Positions 12,901-23,087 of a stretch of 57,200 nt of DNA are shown in pieces. The notes beneath the pieces are model-generated. The model worked only from the letters and a program-made list of their open reading frames with translations. It ran no database searches and was not told the origin of the DNA. This stretch comes from Saccoglossus kowalevskii (Eukaryota > Hemichordata > Enteropneusta > Harrimaniidae): positions 184,421 through 241,620 of the forward strand of contig NW_003147771.1 of the NCBI RefSeq assembly GCF_000003605.2, in the 5' to 3' direction. Within the stretch, counting starts at the first letter, position 1, and the number at the start of each line of letters is the position of its first letter. The position numbers were made by a program, and so were the translations under genes.

Positions 12901-15900
12901 TCCTTTATGAAATGAATGTTATACTACTTTTCACATGTGAAATAAATAATTTTGGTAACGGGTCATAATCCGAGTCAATAAGTTAAATTAACACAAATTT
13001 TATTTATGAGATAATGACAATATGCTGCTACCGTGACATTTAAATAAAGGAAAAAAAGATCACGGTCTAGTACTTAGTAAGTATCCTGATTCAGATTTGG
13101 CGTATGTTAATACATATACAATATAGGAGTGCTAGTAAACTAGTGTACCGTTTTTTTTGTACTTGACCAGCTGCAAACAATTTGTCATATATGTTTCATG
13201 TGTTATTGTAGATCTTATATGGAAATGTTTCATTTTTGTTTTGTACGGTGAAATTCACTTGTCCCAATAACTGCATAAACAGCGAAAATTATTCAAAATA
13301 TCATAGTTAAAACGCAGTAGTTGTCGTGCCACGCATGCGCGAGATATATAGGTCTCGTATAAACAAAGATGGCGACTTGACTGTTGCGCAGATCAACGAT
13401 TATAAGCTGAGACGTTACTAAGCTTTAATTAGGTATTTTATTAGGTAATTGGAAGGTATCGAAGAAGTCACGTGCGGTAATTAGTGCAAGTCTCGCCCAG
13501 GTCAAACATTATACTTGTGATTTCCATTAGGAGAGAGCATTGTATTATGGGAAAATTAATGTTAAAGTGTCGCACATGAGCAGCGCGACGACTGTCGCCA
13601 TTTAACAGTTGAAATACGTTGATTTAATTCTACTGAATTATTATAATTGTGCATATAGTAGTATGCTAAATCGGGAATGTGCCACACAATGTCGGCATAT
13701 CACGTGATTTTTAGTGAAAGATATGGCGTCTGGGAATTAACTTATAGTAATGTAGTTGGTTACCATTATGACTTGTCGTCAGATTTTACCATATGGTTTT
13801 ATTTTATGTTGTTGTTCACACAATCTAGATAAAAAAAANNNNNNNNNNNNNNNNNNNNNNNNNNNNNNNNNNNNNNNNNNNNNNNNNNNNNNNNNNNNNN
13901 NNNNNNNNNNNNNNNNNNNNNNNNNNNNNNNNNNNNNNNNNNNNNNNNNNNNNNNNNNNNNNNNNNNNNNNNNNNNNNNNNNNNNNNNNNNNNNNNNNNN
14001 NNNNNNNNNNNNNNNNNNNNNNNNNNNNNNNNNNNNNNNNNNNNNNNNNNNNNNNNNNNNNNNNNNNNNNNNNNNNNNNNNNNNNNNNNNNNNNNNNNNN
14101 NNNNNNNNNNNNNNNNNNNNNNNNNNNNNNNNNNNNNNNNNNNNNNNNNNNNNNNNNNNNNNNNNNNNNNNNNNNNNNNNNNNNNNNNNNNNNNNNNNNN
14201 NNNNNNNNNNNNNNNNNNNNNNNNNNNNNNNNNNNNNNNNNNNNNNNNNNNNNNNNNNNNNNNNNNNNNNNNNNNNNNNNNNNNNNNNNNNNNNNNNNNN
14301 NNNNNNNNNNNNNNNNNNNNNNNNNNNNNNNNNNNNNNTTGTTTCTATGGTCACTGAGATATTTACCATTGTTTCTATGGTCACTGAGATATTTACCATT
14401 GTTTCTATGGTCACTGAGATATTTACCATTGTTTCTATGGTCACTGAAGATATTTACCATTGTTTCTATGGTCACTGAGATATTTACCATTGTTTCTATG
14501 GTCACTGAGATATTTACCATTGTTTCTATGGTCACTGAGATATTTACCATTGTTTCTATGGTCACTGAGACATTTACCATTGTTTCTATGGTCACTGAGA
14601 CATTTACCATTGTTTCTATGGTCACTGAGATATTTACCATTGTTTCTATGGTCACTGAGATATTTACCATTGTTTCTATGGTCACTGAGATATTTACCAT
14701 TGTTTCTATGGTCACTGAGATATTTACCATTGTTTCTATGGTCACTGAGATATTTACCATTGTTTCTATGGTCACTGAGACATTTACCATTGTTTCTATG
14801 GTCACTGAGATATTTACCATTGTTTCCATGGTAAAATGTTCGTCATAACTCAAAATTTCGCCCCGGTACATATTACGAAAAAATCATTTTAATCGTTGTC
14901 CCAAATTATTTTAATATAAAATTTATTTTAATATAAGTATAATACTTACAGTTACATTTTACGCCAGCCGGTCGACATGCTTGTCTGTTGGATGCAGTTT
15001 GTTTGGTAAAGCACTCTGATGGCTTTGTACTGGTGCTGTCGCAGCGGAAACCGCCTGTCATTACTGGGACGCCCTCAGTGGTTGGCAGTTGAGTCTGGAG
15101 AGACATAGCTCCGGTTGATATACCTAGGCGATAAAGCGATATCATCAGCAATGAAAAGTGGATGTTCCATGCACAGTACACACTACTAGTATTTCGATCA
15201 CTATATTCTAGTATATATGACCGAAGTTGGTTCATGGGCGCATACGGTCACGGATCACTGTATGTGCATACAAACAAACCAAAAACAAACGAAGGCATTC
15301 GTAATGTTTTAAATCAAACATGTATCTGTTATTTAGTGGTAAGATAATAAATATTTGTAAAAAGCGATTTTAGTGACTATTGTATGACTGGCTACGAACG
15401 AGGCAGTAGATTGGGCGTACTCTGACATTATTCACTATGATTGTTGTTCGATATTGTGTATTCATTTACACGCTTGGTCATGCTTACTATCGTTAACTGA
15501 AAACATTGTTTTTTCCGCACATATAATGGTAACATGATGAATTAATTACTCGAACGTGCATACACTTTGAGTTAATGGTACGTGCCAGTAATTCATATAA
15601 CATTACAGACAGTATTCTATACCCGATAAAAACAACGTATTCAGTTCACGGTGACGATAAAACCCATGTTTTATCACTAATAGGCAAGTGTAATATAAAG
15701 TATATGGTTCACTTTATCGCTAGACTGGCTCCAGTCGGGTTGATTTATTTTTAGATATCGTCAATTTGTGATCACACTAAATTACGTTTTAGTACACAAT
15801 GTTCATTTACAGTGGAGACATGTTTTTATCACGAGCACGTGATGGGATGCCATTGTGTAGTGGGATACATGTACATACACTGGTTCTTTGAGTTGTTAAT

Positions 15901-17712
15901 GTTGTGAATCTGTCGACATGGAGGTCTGCAGTAGTATATGTTATCGTGGCGCGTGGTCTAAAATATACTTCGAGGAACTGAAACTATTTCTTTCATTGGC
16001 TGGTCGGGGTCGAACGAAGCTTTTGTTTCTATTCAGAGGCATATGCTGTACTGTACGCATGTACACAGATAGAGGGACTGTGGCATGTATGACTACTTTG
16101 CAAAATGCGGGGTACCTATAATCTGGAAAAGCATTGAATCACCGTCCCTCAACAACGAGGGACGGTGATTGAATCAACTTGTGATTATCCACAGTGCTTT
16201 GTAGGAGGTCGAAATACCGTAAAAATGTATGTTATTTAACGTGGACTTGATCATATACAACCCACTAATTGCGTGAGCAATAATTCAACTCGTCTTTATT
16301 CATGATGAAAATAAATCGATTTTAAAATGAAATTAAGCCACTGCTTAATCCTATTGTTCTTGTACGGGCTGTTCGTGTTGATACGATAACACAATAGAAA
16401 GGTAGCAATGAGTTGACCGGATAACATATAAATACAATATACACATTGGCAGTCATAAATCAACACATATTTTAGATGTTTCACGCAGGCGTTAATGGCG
16501 TAATGAAACTTTCAGAGGTGTACAATCGCCCAAACGGTCAGTACAAAGGCCGTGACGTCAAACGCGACAACCATTGTTATTCAAATAAGATCAATGGACG
16601 GAATCCCTATCATCCGACACAAAAGAAGTGATACAGCCACTGCTGGAAGCATGTCCTTTGCTATACAACTATTCACTTGTCTGGGAATTAGACGGTGTAG
16701 CTGCAATTACTCAAAAATGTGACGACATTCCAACTTACCTAAGTGTTGACATACAAAATCCGCCATGTTTAGATCCCAGTCGTCAATGCAAATCGCCGTC
16801 CAATAGCCGTTACGTAAAATCTCGACGCGGCCCTCAAATGGACTCTCTCCACCAAATAGGCGAACATTTTTGTCGATATCTAGTTTGAAGAATTGTGAAA
16901 ATTATTAATTTGAAGTAAAATGAAAATTATTAATTTGAGGAATTACTTTTCGAATACTCTAAACACCGTTTTGAACACTTACAGCGCCTCGCTGTCTAAG
17001 CCTTGAATCGACCGTTTTGATCATCGCAGACCGAAAACTGAAATCGTCAAGTGAATATATTATCCGAAAATAGCACTCGAAAAAAGTTTGCCCCAAAATA
17101 GACGAAACATAAAGTTTACAACAGCTGGAAAAGGTTCTGAGACCTTGAAGTTGAGAACTGAGTGAACCCGGCCTCAGCTGAATTCAGTGAAGTTTCGATG
17201 TGAGGAACGATGCCAGTGTACAATGGAAGCGCCCTTCCGAGCCTATCCACGGGTGAATCGGCGACGCTGAAGAAAAAGTAATGATCATCATCACAGAACA
17301 TTATAAGAACAATAATGTTTAACATTTGAACCAAGGCTGCCTGGAACGTATACGCATAGAAAGAATACAGGTACGACATGGCACCATGGAAAGCGATCAG
17401 GAATACCAGAAACGACCGTGGTTCTTGACAGACACACGACCCACAACTTCATACATTGATATCCGTGAATAAACGCACTGCAAATCAACTATATTATGTG
17501 ACACTTTCATAATTATGTGACAATTTCACAGCTATGAATTTTATTTTACGTGACAACCACTTCCGATATCATATAAATAAATAAAGTTAACGGTATGCTA
17601 TATATATATATATATGTGTGTGTAAAATGATCGGCTTACCTTTTGAAATACAAAACCCGGCGAGTAGTATTAATACAAGTTTTGCACAATAAATATTTTG
17701 AAGTGTATCCAT
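9283..17712 (-). CDS. Receptor gene A: SRCR-WSC-CUB transmembrane protein, 640 aa
   Basis: Eight coding exons on the minus strand: 17640..17712, 16739..16879, 14950..15123, 12457..12762, 11753..12103, 11303..11425, 10734..10812 and 9283..9958. All have GT/AG borders and the joined length (1923 nt) is open to a TAA stop. Residue order: signal peptide 1-24, one SRCR domain split over two exons, one WSC carbohydrate-binding-type domain, one CUB domain with a single cysteine pair, a 41-residue linker, one membrane segment, and a 225-residue cytoplasmic tail rich in tyrosine motifs. The plan is that of Kremen with SRCR replacing kringle, so a cell-surface receptor is likely; the ligand is unknown. 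A TATA-like stretch (17785-17797) lies about 75 bases before the start codon. Unlike B and C it has no CCP exon. Exon 3 and exon 4 are separated by a minisatellite and an assembly gap. Domain calls and splice sites are seen; the receptor role is inferred. Confidence 0.85.
10040..10700. repeat. GGATG-rich low-complexity tract
   Basis: Degenerate tandem GGGATGG/AAAGAGATGGTGG units fill most of the intron between gene A's transmembrane and tail exons. Longer subunits such as gggatggtgggatggaaaga recur between 10440 and 10560. Confidence 0.85.
10734..10812 (-). CDS. Gene A exon 7: transmembrane segment
   Basis: Reads VIYMGIVLASVLFVVAAALL and on to VLLRHKR, one hydrophobic span followed by a basic stop-transfer sequence. 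Phase 1 in, phase 2 out, as in genes B and C. Donor GTATGT. Confidence 0.9.
11303..11425 (-). CDS. Gene A exon 6: extracellular linker
   Basis: Reads AVPYIDPNPIIQPDVTTQFA and on to SRVLDSG. It has no cysteine and no known domain. It takes the place of the CCP and Ser/Thr exons of genes B and C. Acceptor TTCTTCAG, donor GTTTGT, phase 1. Confidence 0.7.
11561..11693. mobile_element. TTAA-flanked MITE, family 1b, short copy
   Basis: Ends ttaaagcgcagtggtcgtcg and cgactgccgccctttaa are inverted; 133 bp. It lies in the gene A intron between the linker and CUB exons. It has the same termini as 13307, 21742, 23129 and 32902 but most of the interior is missing. Confidence 0.65.
11753..12103 (-). CDS. 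Gene A exon 5: CUB domain
   Basis: Reads ACSSTFRKSEGVFASPGFPG and on to NYPPTVDCNWII, the usual CUB opening, and closes SNGFIISFKG. Only the first cysteine pair is present. Phase 1 at both ends; donor GTAAGT. Confidence 0.92.
12457..12762 (-). CDS. Gene A exon 4: WSC domain
   Basis: Reads PGYIGCAKYRENYW and on to GCIAFCRKSSFTHAGIIGGN, ECRCLA, CDVECAG, GTCGGSDHISVYS. This is the WSC pattern: eight cysteines, the A-G-x-x-x-G-x-E-C-x-C core and the closing CGG-x(4)-SVYS. Acceptor CTCCACAG, donor GTAAGT, phase 1. Confidence 0.92.
13307..13605. mobile_element. TTAA-flanked MITE, family 1b, about 300-bp copy
   Basis: Ends ttaaaacgcagtagttgtcg and cgacgactgtcgccatttaa. The interior has 'aacaaagatggcgacttg' and 'aagctttaattaggtatttt', which recur at 21742, 23129 and, inverted, 32902. 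It is non-coding. Confidence 0.75.
13839..14338. other. Assembly gap (500 N)
   Basis: Exactly 500 N, probably a nominal size. It abuts the 30-bp minisatellite, which is the likely reason the assembly failed here. Long open frames crossing it are artefacts. Confidence 0.95.
14339..14828. repeat. 30-bp minisatellite
   Basis: About 16 near-identical copies of a 30-bp unit beginning gtttctatggtcactgagat. A few copies have catttacc for tatttacc and one has an extra base. 30 is a multiple of three, so several frames stay open through it, but no protein is implied. True length is unknown because the left side is a gap. Confidence 0.97.
14950..15123 (-). CDS. Gene A exon 3: C-terminal half of SRCR
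   Basis: Reads GISTGAMSLQTQLPTTEGVP and on to FRCDS, SECFTK and AGVKCN. Acceptor CGCCTAG, donor GTAAGT, 174 nt, phase 1 at both ends. Confidence 0.85.
15124..16738. other. Gene A intron inside the SRCR domain
   Basis: No exon or repeat recognised, apart from a short palindrome at about 16139-16170 (caccgtccctcaac against cgagggacggtg). Confidence 0.5.
16739..16879 (-). CDS. Gene A exon 2: N-terminal half of SRCR
   Basis: Reads NVRLFGGESPFEGRVEILRN and on to ICIDDWDLNMADFVCQHLG. Acceptor AAACTAG, donor GTAAGT, phase 1 at both ends. Confidence 0.9.
17113..17270 (-). pseudogene. Possible non-LTR reverse-transcriptase fragment
   Basis: The minus strand reads SPVDRLGRALPLYTGIVPHI, then ETSLNSAEAGFTQF, then STSRSQNLFQLL and a stop. 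It recalls the I-x-P-x-I-E-x-x-L-N-x-x-Q-A-G-F segment of LINE reverse transcriptases, but the expected F-R-x-G-R-S is altered and only about 50 residues remain. It lies in the first intron of gene A. It could instead be a chance frame or an alternative terminal exon. Confidence 0.3.
17640..17712 (-). CDS. Gene A exon 1: signal peptide
   Basis: Starts at ATG (17710-17712) and reads MDTLQNIYCAKLVLILLAGF and on to CISK, a short n-region plus a hydrophobic core. Donor GTAAGC, phase 1. The 760-base intron that follows contains the retroelement-like fragment at 17113-17270. Confidence 0.85.
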
Positions 17713-17784
17713 TTTCAGTGTTGAGTAAAATGCGGTGGGCTGGGAGTGGTATGGATTACAGCTCTCGTGTCGGCGATGGGTTGG

Positions 17785-17797
17785 TTATATATACATA
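17785..17797 (-). promoter_or_regulatory. TATA-like box of gene A
   Basis: The minus strand reads tatgtatatataa, about 75 bases before the gene A start codon. It is the only TATA-like stretch close to that exon. Confidence 0.4.
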
Positions 17798-20700
17798 TTA
17801 CGGAAGCAACAGGTTGGAATGCCGCGGCGATTAAATCGAGCCGTGATTGGTGAGTCAGTTTTCTATTGAACAGCGCCACCATCGTAATGTTTTAAGTGAG
17901 ACGTGAATTGCCACTGCCAAATAAGGCCACAGCGCGACAGCGAGTCATGGACACTCTTACACAATGAGGTGGAACGCCTCAAATCTATTGGTGCTCACCA
18001 AAGTCGATAATCGCAGACAATGGCAACTCCTCTAGCTACACACGTCTTTTATTCAAATGTACTGAACTGAGGTCATTGAAACTATGATCGCGCAAACACA
18101 AGCAGAGATTCTAATCCCCCAAGGCTTCACTCTTACCGAAAGCTAATATATAAACTGCTGTTGTTTTGACCTCGGGCTGGGTGGATTGACCACCTGCTAT
18201 CCGTTTTACCAATATATATGAAACATGACCTTCACAGTGTCCAAACACGGATGTTTTTCCTTCTTTATCCCTCTGTCTCTCAACAGCTGTTACTGTGACC
18301 AATAGTCATTATGTCCAGGCTGCAATCAGCCTTATTTTCGCGGGCACGCATAAATTCGACCACTGAAAGTAAAGAAAGAAATTAATCTTATCATTCAGAA
18401 CACAGCCATCGTTGTTCGTTTTGATTTTGTTATTATATGTAGGTTAATTTCAAAGTGGTTGTTTCGTTGCCCACACAACATGAAGCTAAATAAAAAAAAG
18501 ATGCATGGTTCACTGCTTCCCGTCGTTCATATGAGTTATGGCAGTGGAATGAGCACACTATACATACAAGATTGGTCATAAAACAACAGATAAATAGTCT
18601 ATATATTGACATACACATCATTTAGTTAGTGATCTTTATGCACCTCTGTTCTTTTCCTGTGTTTCAAAGTGGTATGACGGTTGTAAGGTGTTGTCGGTAT
18701 GGAAACTGGGCAGCGGGCTGTTGTGTGTTGATGAAGAAACAATAAACAATTTCCATGGTGACTTTATAATGTAAGAAAAATAGGGAAATGTTGAAGGCAT
18801 ATTTGAATGGCTTACAAAAATACAAATCCTTTATCCCCACCAGATCCCATATCACTTGATTATATTAAGTTCACACTTTAGCTGCCAGACGCCATTTGGT
18901 TCGATAACGACTGTCAACGAGGACCAAGCTGTCAATTCCCGAGACAATACACGAGTCTTAATCATATTAACACGTTACCTGCCAAGTAAATCTAATCAGA
19001 GCGATAGGTTGAAGACGCCGGAAAAGGGAAATGGAGGGGTGGCCGGCACTGGTTGAAACTACTGGACTGGTATGCCCGTCGCCTAAGGATGAGGAAATCA
19101 CCTTCTTTTTTTTTCTGCCGTTGGGTGACGTAATTCTCTATTACAAGATGACTGATTCTAAGACTAAAATCGATGTCAAGTACCGCCACACATATAAATT
19201 ACCTTGTCAAGGCATCGGCGTGGTCACGTGTCAGTCGCGTCTGCTTCCCTCGATGCCCGGATAAAATAATATTATAAAAAAAACACAGTCCGTGGTAAAA
19301 CTAATGCGAGGACAAGGCCTAATTGTTGTAATTCCTGCTTATGACGACATTATTAAGAATATCGCATGAACAAGTATACGTTCATCATATTCTTGATGTA
19401 ACCATGGACGTCCATGATGTAACCGTCTCGTGGAAATATGTGAGTGCGGCAATAGTAGGCGGTTGAATCCTAATATTGTTAAAACATTTAAAACAAAATA
19501 GCAACAAATCATATACAGTACGTTCTGAAATGATCGGTCACTGAACTACAAAAGTAGGTACTAGTATTTCCTGTGGAGAAAATAATTTATGATGCCCGGC
19601 GTCTTGGGAAGGTACCCACAATAGCGAAGTTTGTCAGACTATTGTACCAGACCACACAGAATGTCGAGTCCGGGGAATATGTGGAAAATAAATCATTGCA
19701 AAGTACACACAAATAACAATGTTGCTTTAAAAACTTCTAATTTAATGGCAGAGTATGTGTTACAGTAGTTCCTATTGTCCCGCTACAATAAATGGATTTG
19801 GAATATAAAGTATGTCTGGCATCAATGAACAAGTTTTATGGTGAATACTATGACACGCTTTTTAATCCAACATGGGAACTTGACCATACAGAAAATAACA
19901 ATGTTTACTTTTTTTCTATAGGCCTTCGCACTTATTTACGTTTTGCACGCGTGAGCATGCGCAGTGACTAGTTGGCAAGAACCGGTCGTTCTCACCCAAA
20001 GATTAAACAGCGGCGTTGCTATTAAATATACACGTATGTGTTTTGTAATAAAACAACTCACGTGCAATATTGTTATACAATATTGCGAGATAATGTTGAT
20101 CAATAATTGACATTCGTTATCATACTTGTGTATGTTGGCGAAAATGACGTTATAGTGTGACGACCTATACACCATTCCGCTTATCAACGCTTACAACTAC
20201 CTGTATCACGTTGTCACCCATTTACGTCACATAAACGCCACGTCACAAGAGGGCGCGACTCATAGGAAAATTTGATAATGCCACTTTTATGTGTGTGACT
20301 TTAACTCTTAATTCTTTATTTGATACCGTAATTATAGCAAATATTTAAAAACTTTCAAAAGTACTTTTTTTCAAAGTAAATGTTGTGTAAATATTAATAT
20401 TTGAATGGCAAACTTGATGAATGAATATCTTATATAAATAGTTATTATTTTTTTTTTTGGAAACACGATCGGCTCATAGGCAGTTGTTCGCGTGTTTATA
20501 TATAACTAGCTATGAACCGTGCTATACAATGCATGCCGGAGGCTACATTGAAAGAATGTTTGTGAGACATGTCGTCTGACCGAGTCCCGGACTTCATTGT
20601 TACGATCGTCGTAAGTATATCCGAAAGTGGGCGTTTTGCAGCGCTATAAACCGCGACCAAGATTTCGCGATTGGTGCCAGAACTTGCCGGTGATCGTGAA

Positions 20701-21741
20701 TTACCAATAGACGAACAGCTGTCGAGAAATAGTGAACGGCAGCAGCACGTATTATTTTCAATTTCCCAACACGCCCCCTGGAAAGATGAAATCATTATAT
20801 CGAGTCATAGTTGGAATTACACGGACGACACATCAAGTAATATAATATTGCGCCATGAAGGCTTGTTGCGTAATAGCCATTAAATATATTACTACAAGTT
20901 GACAGGTAAATGTTTTGTTTGAAACACTATGAAAGCATGAACAAGTTGTAGTAGTGTCTCGTCTCAATATCATGTACAAGGCGGTGACACTGTACGGCAT
21001 GGATGAAAGTCGGACGAGCCTACGAGTGAAAGTTAGACCTCCTTCTTGTTTTTCCGGAAATAAAAAAAAACATCAAAAAGAGTAAAATTGTAACTAATAG
21101 AATTACTGCAAAAGACAACTTAGAACGAAAGAGTTGTTTTTTTTCTGTTTTTTTATCAACTTAAAATTTGCCCGAATGAATCATTGAGCCCAATTAGATA
21201 ATTCACGTATGTATTGAAATGGCTATTCTGGTTAATAATCAATTCACTTACAGAGTAAATGAACATTTCCACGATACTAGAATACTTTGTAACGATACTG
21301 TATAATGTACGGTTTACTTTAGTAATGGTGTTAGTTAATACGTCTGATTAACGTATGCATTCATGATTCGACAAATGAGCGAACGCTGCCAGTGAGAACT
21401 TTCAAAGGTAAATGAACTTCTTAATTTATTACATTCAGTCATCCATATATAGTGTTCTACAACGACGCATAACCGACTATACAATTTGAGAATTTGTTTA
21501 AAGTTTTAAACTTACCCCCAATTTCTACTGTTACTGATTTTGAAACCGTGAGTCAGACTCAAAAGTTTAGTGTTCGGTGTATCATGCCGACTATCGCAAT
21601 GGCAGCTTATGTATGCTTCGATTTATTGAAGTTCGGGTTAACACAAATTGAAAGTGCGCCACTACTGTCGACACGCTAATTCTAGACTTCCGGTTACGCA
21701 ATACGACACACAGTTCTTGATCATTACTGCTACACGTTTGT

Positions 21742-22010
21742 TTAAAGGCGGCGGTCATCACGCCACGCATGCGCGAGATATGGGTCTCATATAAACAAAG
21801 ATGGCGACTTTGACTGTTGCGCAGATCAACGAGTACAAACTGAAACGTTACCAAGCTTTAATTAGGTATTTTTAGGTGATTGTGAAGATATCGAAGAAGT
21901 CGCCGGCGGTAATTAGTGCATGTGCACCAGGTCAAAACTCGTACTCGTGATTTCATTAGAAAGCGCATTGGATTGTGGGAAAATCCATGTTTATCAACAC
22001 AAAGGCTGCA
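21742..22010. mobile_element. TTAA-flanked MITE, family 1b, truncated at right
   Basis: Left end ttaaaggcggcggtcatcac, with interior 'aacaaagatggcgacttt' and 'ccaagctttaattaggtat'. The right inverted end is missing or decayed near 22010. Confidence 0.6.
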
Positions 22011-22104
22011 CAACTGGGTTGCGAGCTATGATGTTAATTGTCACGAAACACCAGAGTCTTCTCCGCCGCCATGCCGTGTTTAATACGACAGCCATGATGC
22101 AACG

Positions 22105-22310
22105 TACTGTAAAAGCATTATAGTTTCCACTGAGATTTAATTTTATTTTGATATTTTGAGCATATTCACTTGGTTTTTAATTAATAACTCGCCTTCAAAA
22201 CAATGAGTTTAATGTTATTTTACATTATTGTGAATTTTATGTTGCGGAATGAACCTATCAGCAAATATGGCGAAATTAAGACTCAGTGAAAAATAATGCA
22301 TTTGCAGTAT
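22105..22310. mobile_element. Palindromic miniature element, TACTGTAAA family, copy 3
   Basis: Begins tactgtaaaagcatt and ends aatgcatttgcagtat. It lies just downstream of the gene B stop codon. Its sequence tttatt at 22142-22147 gives AATAAA on the gene B strand, so it may supply the polyadenylation signal (inference). Confidence 0.55.
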
Positions 22311-22351
22311 ACAGCGTGTGTTAAAAGTATACAATAAATTACGGTATAATC

Positions 22352-23087
22352 TTAACATATGTCTGCAGATTCATAAACAACATTGTCAACAAATCCTTCA
22401 CAATTTAGGTCTGGTATCTCTTCATAATCATGCCGTAGGGGGCGGTTAGGTTGGGCATACTCTGATGTTGGGATGTCAGTTGCATTAGCAAAATCTGTCG
22501 CCTGGGGGTGCACTTCCTGCAAGTTATCCAGATTGTCGTCAGTTGACGTTTCACCTTCGAGTGATGGCCCTTCAAGGACGTAATATTTGGGGTTCCCGGT
22601 CGTCTCAATGTCTCCCGCCGAATCATGTTGTTCGCAATCAGTGGGAGAATTTTTTTCCAGCACGTAATACGGTGGTTCTCGGGGTGATTCGTGATTCCCC
22701 GGCGTGTCCGACTTGTCTAAGACGCCCTCTTGTGTTTGTATTGTGCAATCAATACTGCCAAAAGAAGAAGTTTCTAGAACAAAATATTTTGGTTCTTGTT
22801 GTTTCGATATCGATACTTCTGTAAAATTCTGGTTAATTTGAGGCGTATTCCACTCATCACGACTCTGTCGATATTCCTCGTCTTCACCGTATGGGGGCGG
22901 GCCAACTTCGTCATATGTCCGGTTGTGATTTACTTCTTCAGTGATGATTTCTGGTATTTCTGCATACTGCACTTGATCTACTGGAGGTTGGGGATCTTCA
23001 TTCGTGTATTTCACGGTGACGTCACAATTAGTTCTTCTGAATATCCAGGAATATGCTTTTCGCGAAGTGTATTGCTTGGTACCACTT
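22352..23087 (-). CDS. Gene B exon 9: cytoplasmic tail with ITIM-like and PxYxVLE motifs
   Basis: The tail starts RSGTKQYTSRK and has 244 residues plus a TAA stop. Motifs: DQVQYAEI (22955-22972 for VQYAEI, fitting [VILS]xYxx[ILV]), RTYDEVGPPPYGEDEEY, PKYFVLE (22772-22792), PPYYVLE (22655-22675), PKYYVLE (22571-22591), SEYAQPN, HDYEEIPDLN and VVYESA. The three PxYxVLE copies are about 30-40 residues apart. Binding of SH2-domain phosphatases or kinases would be the expected role; this is inference. Confidence 0.87.

Larger units (their letters stand above)
12763..14949. other. Gene A intron between SRCR and WSC exons
   Basis: Contains a family 1b MITE, a 500-base assembly gap and a 30-bp minisatellite. 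No further exon is visible; the SRCR-C exon splices in phase to the WSC exon. Confidence 0.6.
17713..22104. other. Intergenic region between genes A and B
   Basis: Apart from the MITE copy at 21742, I recognise no gene. Open frames at 18111-18302 (minus) and 20671-20883 (plus) have no known domain and no clear splice partner. Confidence 0.5.

Noticed and set aside
13756-14871. Long open frames on both strands across the gap and minisatellite
   Set aside because: They consist of N residues and a 30-bp repeat that is open in several frames on both strands, so the coding appearance is an artefact.
18111-18302. Minus-strand frame upstream of gene A with a GTAAGAG donor-like end
   Set aside because: It could be an untranslated or upstream exon, but no homology or start context supports it, and gene A already has a good signal-peptide exon with a nearby TATA-like box.
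20671-20883. 70-codon plus-strand open frame and its minus-strand counterpart
   Set aside because: No domain and no splice partner; length is within chance for this base composition.
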